Below are positions 1-7,961 of a stretch of DNA of 7,961 bases, in pieces (positions within the stretch are counted from its first letter, which is position 1; the number at the start of each line of letters is the position of its first letter). The DNA is from Alphaproteobacteria bacterium (GTDB lineage Bacteria > Pseudomonadota > Alphaproteobacteria > Sphingomonadales > Sphingomonadaceae): NCBI GenBank assembly GCA_020249025.1, contig JADCGM010000395.1:1-7961 (forward strand). The letters are read 5' to 3'. Under the pieces are notes generated by a model. The model made no database searches, was not told the DNA's origin, and saw only the letters and a list, made by a program, of their open reading frames with translations. Both the position numbers and the translations under genes were made by a program.

Positions 1-591
1 CCCGCGGTGTCGAAGCAATATGAGGCGGGCGTGAAGGCCGAGGTCGGGCGCGGCCTGATCCTGCAGGGCGCGCTGTTCCAGGTCGATCGCGCCAGCGCCT
101 TCACCGACCCGGCGGACAATGTCTTCAAGCTCGCCGGACGCGCGCGCTACCGCGGCTTCGAGGCCTCGGCGACGGGCGAGCTCAGCCGCGCCGTGTCGCT
201 CTACGCCTCGCTCCAGATCCTCGATGCGGAGCTGCGGCGGACGGTCAATCCGCTCCAGCTCGGCAAGCGGCCAGAGAATACGCCGAAGACAACCGCCAGC
301 CTGTTCGGCGAGTGGCGGCCCGAGGCGGTGCCCGGGCTGGCGGTCGGCGGCGGCGCCTTCCATGTCGGCAACCGCGCGGTCAACGCATTCAATCAGGCGT
401 TCGTCGACGGCTACACGACGCTGTCGGCGATGGTGCGGTACCGGATCGACGGGATCGGGTCGGACGGGCTGACGCTTCAGCTCAACGCCGACAACCTCAC
501 CAACGCGCGCTACTGGTCGGCGGCGGGCAACGGCCTGCTCGGCGTCGGCCTGCCGCGGACGGTCAAGCTGTCGGCGCGCGTGGCGCTGTGA
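1..591 (+). CDS. TonB-dependent siderophore receptor, C-terminal part (5' end outside window)
   Basis: The reading frame is open from the first base, so this is the last 196 residues of a larger outer-membrane receptor; the GTG at 7 is an internal codon. What is visible is the final part of a 22-strand beta-barrel: alternating polar/hydrophobic strands, a GKRPENTPK stretch near residues 85-93, and a near-terminal LNADNLTNARYWS segment (about residues 162-174) typical of siderophore receptors of the FhuA/FpvA type. The plug and TonB box lie upstream and cannot be judged. The protein ends in Leu (SARVAL) rather than the usual terminal aromatic residue, which is slightly atypical. The next gene, a PepSY transmembrane protein, overlaps its stop codon by four bases, supporting a role in ferric-siderophore uptake. 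The family call is firm; the ligand is unknown. Confidence 0.9.
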   Translation, partial: PAVSKQYEAGVKAEVGRGLILQGALFQVDRASAFTDPADNVFKLAGRARYRGFEASATGELSRAVSLYASLQILDAELRRTVNPLQLGKRPENTPKTTASLFGEWRPEAVPGLAVGGGAFHVGNRAVNAFNQAFVDGYTTLSAMVRYRIDGIGSDGLTLQLNADNLTNARYWSAAGNGLLGVGLPRTVKLSARVAL

Positions 592-1685
592 AGCGGCTCG
601 CGATCACCGTTCACCTGTGGCTCGGGCTGACGCTCGGCGCACTGTGGGCGGTGCAGGGGCTGACCGGCGCGGCGCTGGTGTTTCATCGCGAGATCGAGCG
701 GTGGGCCAATCCGGCGCGCGCCGGAAGCGAGGGGCCGATGGCCTCGGCGGACGCGTTGCTGGCGGCGGCGGGTGCAGCGGGTGGCGGACCGGTGCTGCGG
801 CTCGGCATCGCCGAAGCGCGCGGCGACCTGCTTGTCGCGGCGGTGGCAGCACCTGGCGGCGAGCGCGACGTGTTTCTCGATGCGGCAACGGCGCGCGCGG
901 TCGACAGCCGCGTCGCGCTGCCCGATGCGCCGGGCGGGGGCGCGACCGCGTCCTTCCTCTACGATCTTCACGAGAATCTGCTGGCGGGCGACACCGGGCA
1001 CCTGATCGTCGGCCTGTCGGGCGGGGTGCTGGTGTCGAGCCTGCTGCTCGGGCTGTGGATCGGCTGGCCGCGACTGTGGAGGGGGGTCGCCAACTGGCGC
1101 GCGTGGCGGAGCCGGCCGCAGCAGCTCTATGGCTGGCACCGGCTGGCGGGTCTGACCGCCGGGGCGGCGCTCGTGGTGCTGGTCCCCGCCGGCATGGCGA
1201 TGGTGTTCGGCAAGGAGCTGCGCGCTGCGCTGCCGGGGCTGGTGCCCTTCGAAAGCGCCTATCGCCCTGCGCCGCTGCCCGCCGGTGCGACGCCGCGCTG
1301 GATCCCTGCGCAGGCGGCGCTGGAGAGGGCGCAGGCGCGCTTCCCGGGCGCCGGCTTCGTGCGGCTGACCCCGCCGACCGCGACGGCGCCCGTCTATTCG
1401 ATCCGGCTGCACCAGCCTGGCGAGGTGCGGGCCTGGTCGGGGGTTACGACGGTTACCGTGGACGGGCAAAGCGGGGCGCTGCTCGCGGCCTATGATCCGC
1501 TGACCGCGCCGCTCGCCAACCGGCTGCTCGATGCCGCCTTCTCGATCCATGGCGGCGAAATCGCCGGGATCGCGGGCCGGCTGCTGACGCTGCTCGCGGG
1601 GCTCAGCCTGCCGATGTTCTATGTGACCGGCGTCTGGCTGTGGTGGACGAAGCGGGCGCGGCGGCCCCGGCCCGCGCTCGCCTGA
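588..1685 (+). CDS. PepSY-associated transmembrane protein, probable inner-membrane ferrisiderophore reductase-like
   Basis: This 365-residue protein starts at a GTG whose last bases form the receptor's stop (GTGA), giving a four-base overlap and no strong ribosome site of its own; translational coupling is likely. The much longer upstream-open frame (ATG at 312) lies inside the receptor and was rejected. Four membrane helices are visible, near residues 5-31, 138-160, 186-207 and 329-353, with two periplasmic PepSY-like regions between helices 1-2 and 3-4. Histidines typical of the family lie at or near the helices: H9, H33, H128 (DLHENLL), H138, H184 (YGWHRLAG) and H321 (SIHGGEIAG); in this family some are thought to bind haem. 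Relatives encoded beside siderophore receptors (FoxB, FpvG, PiuB) take part in reducing ferric siderophores. The family call is strong; the reductase role is inferred from context. Confidence 0.88.
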   Translation: MKRLAITVHLWLGLTLGALWAVQGLTGAALVFHREIERWANPARAGSEGPMASADALLAAAGAAGGGPVLRLGIAEARGDLLVAAVAAPGGERDVFLDAATARAVDSRVALPDAPGGGATASFLYDLHENLLAGDTGHLIVGLSGGVLVSSLLLGLWIGWPRLWRGVANWRAWRSRPQQLYGWHRLAGLTAGAALVVLVPAGMAMVFGKELRAALPGLVPFESAYRPAPLPAGATPRWIPAQAALERAQARFPGAGFVRLTPPTATAPVYSIRLHQPGEVRAWSGVTTVTVDGQSGALLAAYDPLTAPLANRLLDAAFSIHGGEIAGIAGRLLTLLAGLSLPMFYVTGVWLWWTKRARRPRPALA

Positions 1686-1691
1686 TCCCCG

Positions 1692-1737
1692 GACAGACGA
1701 ACGGCCTCCCCCGGGGGGCGGGGGAGGCCGCTGTCTG
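1692..1737. terminator. Convergent GC-rich hairpin, probable bidirectional terminator
   Basis: CGGCCTCCCCC (1702-1712) pairs perfectly with GGGGGAGGCCG (1720-1730) across a 7-base loop. The stem can extend outward through GACAG (1692-1696) and CTGTC (1731-1735) with a bulge on the left side. It lies in the 67-bp gap between the stop of the PepSY gene and the stop of katG, which point at each other, so it can serve both. No long T tract follows on either strand, so the call rests on hairpin strength and placement. Confidence 0.75.
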
Positions 1738-1752
1738 CCGGTCGGACCCGCC

Positions 1753-3957
<2,205 letters not shown>

Positions 3958-3962
3958 GGGAA

Positions 3963-3968
3963 CCCTCC
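3963..3968 (-). promoter_or_regulatory. Ribosome binding site of katG
   Basis: Read on the minus strand, GGAGGG stands five bases before the ATG at 3957. It fixes the start that includes the signal peptide and argues against a later start giving a cytoplasmic protein. Confidence 0.85.
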
Positions 3969-4016
3969 GTTGTTTTGTTGTCGTAACGGTGGGTTAGGGC
4001 ACGCGCGCTGATCGAC

Positions 4017-4031
4017 GAAACGAGTTGTTTC
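4017..4031. repeat. Short inverted repeat GAAAC-N5-GTTTC upstream of katG
   Basis: GAAAC (4017-4021) and GTTTC (4027-4031) form a perfect 5-base inverted repeat with a 5-base spacer, next to the tentative -10 region. It could be a second half of a katG control site or a weak hairpin in the leader. The arms are short, so chance is possible. Confidence 0.3.
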
Positions 4032-4059
4032 TATCTTGGTGATCGGATTTTCAGATCAA
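4030..4059 (-). promoter_or_regulatory. Tentative katG promoter
   Basis: On the minus strand TTGATC (4054-4059) and GATAGA (4030-4035) are separated by 18 bases. They are partial matches to sigma-70 type -35 and -10 elements, about 70 bases upstream of the katG start. The match is modest, and the stretch is AT-rich for this genome. GATAGAAACAACTCGT on the same strand faintly recalls part of an OxyR-type spacing pattern but does not meet the full consensus. Confidence 0.3.
4041..4057. repeat. Imperfect inverted repeat upstream of katG (possible operator)
   Basis: GATCGGA-TTT-TCAGATC: the two 7-base arms match at six of seven positions around an AT-rich centre. It falls between and over the tentative -35 and -10 elements of katG. 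Position and size suit a dimeric regulator, but no family consensus was recognised. Confidence 0.4.
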
Positions 4060-4084
4060 TGCGGGGGCGGATGGACCGCGCCAG

Positions 4085-4966
4085 TCAGACGAGGCCGGCG
4101 CGCTTGGCGTCCATGAGGTAGGTGCGGCTGACCGGGACTTCGGTGCCGTCGTGAAGCTCGATGGTCACCTTGGCGCCCGAACGTCGGACGGCGGCGACCG
4201 CCTCGCGCGCGATCCACCAGGAGCGGTGAACCTGCGCGCCGCTCGCCAGCGGCTGTTCGGCGACCGCATCGCCGAAGCGGTAGAGAACCATCGCCTCGCC
4301 GCGGTCGGTGACGACGCGCAGATAATGTTCGGAGGCGGCGAGCAGGCGGATCGGGCCCCGGATATGCGCTGGCAGCCGGCCCTGGACGCCGGCGACGCCG
4401 GCCGTGGGCGCGCCGGGCGCGGCCGGCAGCACCGTTGTCGCCGCGGCATGGCCGAACAGCGGCAGGCCGACGAGGTGGTGAAACATCAGGCCGGCGACGA
4501 TCCAGGTGAGGATGCCGGTGAGATTGTACTGGAGCAGCAGGCTGACGGTGGTGAGCAGGTCGCCCTGCGTTGGCAGGCCGGGCAGATCGAGCAGGGCGCG
4601 CCGGAGCGCCAGAACGGGCGCCGAGAGCAGGCTGCCGACGACGCCGCCGACTGCGAGCTTGACCAAGAGCGGCGAGGGCCAGCGCGCGGTCAGCCGGGCA
4701 AGAAGCGCGGTCGCCACCGCGTAGCAGAGCCATGCGGGGACGGTGCTCGACAGGATGAAGCCGATCGCCTCGGGCCGCGACATGCTGACGGTGGCGCCGG
4801 CGCGCAGCCAGCCGAGCAGGAAGCCGATAAACAGCGGAACGCCGAGAAAAAGCGCGAGCCGGAGCCAGCCGTCGCGGTCGAGCGCGAGGCCGCCGCGGGG
4901 GGCCGCTGCGTCCGACCGGAGACGAAGTCCGGTCATGTCGCTTCGTGCTTCACGAGTCGCACCCAT
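4085..4966 (-). CDS. Membrane-anchored LytTR-family transcriptional regulator
   Basis: This 293-residue protein has an N-terminal membrane part with about four helices (near 35-53, 68-90, 101-120 and 150-172), an Ala/Pro/Gly-rich linker (about 175-195) and a C-terminal LytTR DNA-binding domain (about 197-291). The domain shows the usual pattern: LLAASEHYLRVVT (208-220), GEAMVLYRFGDAV, VHRSWWIARE (246-255) and VPVSRTYLMD (277-286). There is no receiver domain, so any signal would come through the membrane part rather than by phosphotransfer. Such proteins often sit beside TonB-dependent receptor genes in sphingomonads; here the receptor at 5136 is divergent, and katG lies downstream on the same strand after 118 bp upstream of its ribosome site. 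The start is uncertain: neither the ATG at 4966 nor an in-frame ATG at 4936 (residue 11) has a strong ribosome site. Target genes are inferred from position only. Confidence 0.88.
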   Translation of the reverse strand: MGATREARSDMTGLRLRSDAAAPRGGLALDRDGWLRLALFLGVPLFIGFLLGWLRAGATVSMSRPEAIGFILSSTVPAWLCYAVATALLARLTARWPSPLLVKLAVGGVVGSLLSAPVLALRRALLDLPGLPTQGDLLTTVSLLLQYNLTGILTWIVAGLMFHHLVGLPLFGHAAATTVLPAAPGAPTAGVAGVQGRLPAHIRGPIRLLAASEHYLRVVTDRGEAMVLYRFGDAVAEQPLASGAQVHRSWWIAREAVAAVRRSGAKVTIELHDGTEVPVSRTYLMDAKRAGLV

Positions 4967-5135
4967 GTATTTGAGCCGTTACGCGGGTCGCACTCAAGAA
5001 GTCATCGCATCGCCCCATGAAAATCCACTGGACGGATAACGGCGCGGTTCGCGCTCATGCACCGTCGCCGGAGTTCTTCGTGCCGGACGTCATTGGGAGA
5101 GCGCGCCCGCATGAGGCGCGGTGGAGGGGCTAGAC
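4967..5135. promoter_or_regulatory. Divergent control region between the LytTR regulator and the TonB receptor
   Basis: These 169 bp must hold the start signals for both genes. Visible elements are an inverted pair TTGAG (4971-4975) and CTCAA (4993-4997) just upstream of the regulator, CCGTTA at 4976-4981, and its inverse TAACGG at 5037-5042. GATAAC (5035-5040) resembles a -10 element for the receptor but has no convincing -35 partner, which would suit an activator-dependent promoter. No definite promoter can be fixed on either strand, and short open frames here were not supported as genes. Confidence 0.45.
5123..5129 (+). promoter_or_regulatory. Ribosome binding site of the TonB-dependent receptor
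   Basis: GGAGGGG stands six bases before the ATG at 5136. It decides the start: the in-frame GTG at 5121 overlaps this site and would add only five residues (MEGLD) ahead of it, so it is unlikely to be the true start. Confidence 0.85.
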
Positions 5136-7736
5136 ATGACGAACATTTCGATCACGAGCCGCATGCGCTCGATTCTGCTGCCGGGGCTGCTGACGGGGGC
5201 GGCGCTCGCCGGATTCGCGGCGGCGACGCCCGCGATGGCCGCCGAGGCCGACGACGTCGAGACGGCGGCCGACGAGATCGTCGTCACCGCCCGCAAGCGC
5301 GCCGAGGACATCCAGAGCGTGCCGATCACGATCAGCGCCTACACCGCCCAGGACCTCGCCGATCGCAATATCAACAGCCTCGGCGATCTCGGCGCGAGCA
5401 CGCCGGGCCTGGCGATCAACTCGATCGCCGGCGGCAACACCCAGACCATCTACATCCGCGGTCTCGCCCCCGCGAACACGGCCAGTGACCTGAACGTCGA
5501 GGCGAACGTCGGCGTGTTCATCGACGGCATCTACCAGACCAGCCGCAACACCCTCGACATCCTGTCGGTGCTCGACGTCGGTCAGATCGAAATCGCCAAG
5601 GGCCCGCAGAGCGCTCTGTTCGGGCGCTCGACATTCGCCGGCGCAATGTCGATCTCGACCGGCAAGCCCACCGACGAGCTCGGCGGCGCGGTGACCGCCA
5701 CCGCCGGCGTCGATCAGGACATCCGCCTGCGCGGCCACGTCAACTTGCCGGTGAGCGAAACGCTGAAGGTGCGCCTCGCCGGCGGCTATTCGTCCTATGA
5801 CGGCTGGGGCAAGAACAGTGCGGCCCCCGACGACAATCTCGGCGGTTATGCGAAATACGCCGCCTCGGGCGCGATCGAGCTGACACCGAGCGAGAATTTC
5901 CGCGCGGTGCTGTCGGGCTTCGTCACCCATTCGAAGGCCGAGCTGACGCCGGCCTACATGATCCAGCCGGGCCAGCTGAACTGCGGCAACGTCAACGCCG
6001 CGACCGCTCTGCCGCTGCTCTTCTGCGGCACGCTGACGCCACGCGACACCGTCGATCTGTCGCCGAACCTCAAGCCGACGCTCAACAAGAACCGGCAGGG
6101 CTCGCTGCTGCTCGAGGCGAAGTTCGGCGGCGTCAAGGCGACGAGCGTGACCGGCGTCACCGGCAGCGACAACCGCGGCTTCAGCGACTACGACCTCACC
6201 TCGGGCGGCGTCCAGTTCGGCGTCTGTCAGATCGGCAACGCTACCAACGCTGGCTGCGGCGCCAACTTCCTGCCGGCACCCTACACCCGGCTCGTCCGCA
6301 GCAACCTGACCGTCGCGACGGTCGAGCGCGTCCGCACCTTCAGCCAGGAACTGCGGTTCCAGTCCGACAACGACTCCAAGTTCAACTGGATCCTTGGCGG
6401 CTATTACTTCAACTCGCGTATCCCGCTCGCTGCGGCCGGCATCGGTGCGGGCAACGGCGGCATCGCCAATACCGAGCGCTTCATCCAGGTGAACCAGCTG
6501 GCGACCCCGGCGGCCGCGGGTGTCGGAGCCTATGACGCGACGGCGAACATTTTCACCGTTACCGACGCCTCGCAGACCCAGCTGTTCGGCAGCTACACCG
6601 CCGCGTCCACCAAGACCTCGTCGCTGTTCGCCGCCATCGGCTACGACTTCGGCTCGGTCCGGGTGAACGCCGAGGGTCGCTACAACAGCGACAAGAAGCA
6701 GGCGCAGGTCTTCTCGATCGCGAACCCGACGCTGGCGCCGTTCGTCAACCAGCCGATCACCGGAACGGCGATCCCGACGTCGGGTACCTTCCCGATCGCC
6801 GGCACGGTGTTCAAGCGCAAGTTCAACAGCTTCGCTCCGCGCTTCACGGTCGACTACAAGCCGACCGAAGAGATCCTGCTCTACGCCTCGGCGGCCAAGG
6901 GCGTGCGCTCGGGCGGCTTCAACACCGCCAACCCGGTCAGCGCGACCGGCATCCTCGCCAGCGAGGTTCCCTATGAGGAGGAAACCAACTGGACCTACGA
7001 GGGCGGCGTCAAGAGCCGGCTGTTCGACCGGGCGCTGCTGCTCAACCTCGCAGTGTTCCACACCGACTGGCAGGACGCGCAGGTCTCGGCCTTCACGCAG
7101 AACCCGACCGCGGTGAACCCGGTCCGCATCGTCCAGAACGCGGGGGCGATCAAGGCGACCGGCATCGAGGCGCAGGCCGAGGTGACGATCAACATCTTCA
7201 GCGTCGGCGGCAGCTTCATCTACTCCGATCCGAAGTTCCAGGCGGGCTCCTACGACGGCTCGCAGATCACCCAGTGCCGCGTCGGCACCGCAGCGCCGTT
7301 CAGCAGCGCCAACGGCTGCCCGGCGATCATCCCGGTGCCGACCGCCAACGGCGGCACGCAGTTCGTGCCCTCGCTCGAAGGCTTGCGCCCGCAGCGCTCG
7401 GTCAAGACCCAGTGGAATCTGCACGCTACCGTGGAGGTGCCGGTATCGGGCGACTGGAACCTGTCAGGCCGCGTCGACGTCAACCACACCGGGTCGGCGT
7501 TCAACAACCTGCTGAACACCGTCGCGTTCGGCGACCGGACGGTCACCAACCTGCGGATCGCGGTCGACAACGGCCGCTACTCGGCGGCGCTGTGGGCGAC
7601 CAACCTGTTCGACTCCAGCTATGTCCAGAACTCGATCAACCAGCCGCGCGCCGGTTACCCGGCGGCGTTCAGCCTGCCGGAGGTCTACATGGGTGAAGGC
7701 CGCCGCATGGGTCTGACGCTGGGCGCGAAGTTCTGA
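5136..7736 (+). CDS. TonB-dependent outer-membrane receptor, substrate unknown
   Basis: This is a complete 866-residue receptor. Residues 1-36 form a signal peptide ending AMA/A; a TonB-box-like segment DEIVVTARKR follows at 46-55, then the plug domain (about 57-177) with IYIRGL (105-110), GVFIDGIYQ and GPQSALFGRSTFAGA (156-170). The rest is beta-barrel, with SAAKGVRSGGFN (585-596), a late ATNLFDSSYV (821-830) and a terminal Phe (LGAKF). It imports a ligand across the outer membrane using TonB energy. The plug resembles the large, mostly uncharacterised sphingomonad/Caulobacter group rather than classical siderophore receptors, so an organic nutrient or plant- or polymer-derived ligand is as likely as an iron chelate. 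Three cysteine pairs (C283/C297, C364/C374, C714/C728) probably lie in external loops. It is divergent from the LytTR regulator and overlaps the downstream hydrolase gene. Confidence 0.95.
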   Translation: MTNISITSRMRSILLPGLLTGAALAGFAAATPAMAAEADDVETAADEIVVTARKRAEDIQSVPITISAYTAQDLADRNINSLGDLGASTPGLAINSIAGGNTQTIYIRGLAPANTASDLNVEANVGVFIDGIYQTSRNTLDILSVLDVGQIEIAKGPQSALFGRSTFAGAMSISTGKPTDELGGAVTATAGVDQDIRLRGHVNLPVSETLKVRLAGGYSSYDGWGKNSAAPDDNLGGYAKYAASGAIELTPSENFRAVLSGFVTHSKAELTPAYMIQPGQLNCGNVNAATALPLLFCGTLTPRDTVDLSPNLKPTLNKNRQGSLLLEAKFGGVKATSVTGVTGSDNRGFSDYDLTSGGVQFGVCQIGNATNAGCGANFLPAPYTRLVRSNLTVATVERVRTFSQELRFQSDNDSKFNWILGGYYFNSRIPLAAAGIGAGNGGIANTERFIQVNQLATPAAAGVGAYDATANIFTVTDASQTQLFGSYTAASTKTSSLFAAIGYDFGSVRVNAEGRYNSDKKQAQVFSIANPTLAPFVNQPITGTAIPTSGTFPIAGTVFKRKFNSFAPRFTVDYKPTEEILLYASAAKGVRSGGFNTANPVSATGILASEVPYEEETNWTYEGGVKSRLFDRALLLNLAVFHTDWQDAQVSAFTQNPTAVNPVRIVQNAGAIKATGIEAQAEVTINIFSVGGSFIYSDPKFQAGSYDGSQITQCRVGTAAPFSSANGCPAIIPVPTANGGTQFVPSLEGLRPQRSVKTQWNLHATVEVPVSGDWNLSGRVDVNHTGSAFNNLLNTVAFGDRTVTNLRIAVDNGRYSAALWATNLFDSSYVQNSINQPRAGYPAAFSLPEVYMGEGRRMGLTLGAKF

Positions 7737-7961
7737 TGCGCGCCCTGGCCCTGGCTGCGGCGGTCGCCTTGGCGACCGTCGCGCCGGCGGCCCGGCCGGA
7801 GACAGTGCCCGCGCGCGAGCCGGAGACGACGCGCGATGCGCTGGCCGAACGCTGGGGCGAGGCGGAGTCGCGCATCCTGAAGGTCGACGGCGCGCGAATC
7901 CATTACGTGCTCGAAGGGTCGGGCGAGCCGGTCGTGCTGCTCAACGCCTCCTTCATGGGCC
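7736..7961 (+). CDS. Exported alpha/beta-hydrolase-like protein, N-terminal part (3' end outside window)
   Basis: The ATG shares one base with the receptor's stop codon (TGATG), so the two genes are almost certainly co-transcribed and coupled in translation; there is no strong ribosome site of its own. Seventy-five residues are visible. Residues 1-18 look like a short signal peptide (Arg2, then an Ala/Leu/Val core ending APA), and no lipobox cysteine is present. Residues 50-75, including DGARIHYVLEGSGEPVVLLN, match the first strands of alpha/beta-hydrolases leading to the oxyanion turn. The usual His-Gly there is replaced by Asn-Ala-Ser (LLNASFMG), reminiscent of the Asn-Ser-Leu-Gly turn of enol-lactonase (PcaD) relatives. 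The nucleophile and other catalytic residues lie beyond the window, so activity cannot be confirmed. A periplasmic esterase or lactonase acting on the receptor's cargo is a reasonable inference. Confidence 0.8.
   Translation, partial: MRALALAAAVALATVAPAARPETVPAREPETTRDALAERWGEAESRILKVDGARIHYVLEGSGEPVVLLNASFMG

Noticed and set aside
312..587. N-terminal extension of the PepSY protein from an ATG at 312
   Set aside because: The 92 extra residues overlap the receptor in another frame, look like Arg/Ala-rich shadow sequence, and precede the natural first helix. The GTG at 588 fits the family.
4012..4034. OxyR binding site upstream of katG
   Set aside because: Only one ATAG-like quarter-site is clear on the minus strand and the other three quarters do not match, so it is mentioned only as a weak resemblance.
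4151..5020. Plus-strand open frame of 289 codons opposite the LytTR gene
   Set aside because: It is Arg/Gly/Ala/Asp/Gln-rich with no domain, while the opposite strand encodes a clear membrane plus LytTR architecture.
5057..5488. Possible small gene starting in the control region before the receptor
   Set aside because: Its product is His/Arg/Asp-rich shadow sequence, it overlaps the receptor start in another frame and it lacks a ribosome site.
5130..7424. Long open frame (764 codons) on the minus strand, antisense to the TonB-dependent receptor
   Set aside because: The composition is Arg/Ala/Gly/Asp/Val-dominated without any family signature; it mirrors the receptor's codon pattern.

Overview
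This window is high-GC, densely coded bacterial chromosome and looks like a member of the Sphingomonadales or a related alphaproteobacterium. That assignment is an inference. It rests on the strongly G/C-ending codons, two TonB-dependent receptors within 8 kb, and a membrane-anchored LytTR regulator divergent from one of them, an arrangement seen often in sphingomonads. No tRNA, rRNA, CRISPR array or mobile element was recognised.

Layout. (1) Positions 1-1685, plus strand: the 3' end of a TonB-dependent siderophore-type receptor, overlapping a PepSY-associated transmembrane protein of the ferrisiderophore-reductase-like group. Together they form an iron-uptake pair. (2) Positions 1686-1752: a short convergent gap with a strong GC hairpin, probably a terminator serving both strands. 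(3) Positions 1753-3957, minus strand: a complete bifunctional catalase-peroxidase (KatG) with every recognised active-site residue. It carries an N-terminal Sec-type signal peptide, so it is probably periplasmic. Its 127-bp upstream region holds a clear ribosome binding site, a tentative promoter and two small inverted repeats. (4) Positions 4085-4966, minus strand: a membrane protein with a C-terminal LytTR DNA-binding domain. (5) Positions 4967-5135: a divergent control region. (6) Positions 5136-7736, plus strand: a complete 866-residue TonB-dependent receptor of unknown substrate, with three closely spaced cysteine pairs. It overlaps by one base an exported alpha/beta-hydrolase-like protein that runs off the window end.

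How the genes may work together. The left pair would bring a ferric chelate across the outer membrane and reduce or process it at the inner membrane. The exported KatG would remove peroxide in the periplasm and itself needs haem iron. On the right, the LytTR protein is placed to control the divergent receptor-hydrolase operon, which reads as an import-and-cleave module for an unidentified ester- or lactone-like compound. The most notable points are the exported KatG with possible operator-like repeats, and the LytTR / receptor / hydrolase module. No wholly new kind of system can be claimed from sequence alone.
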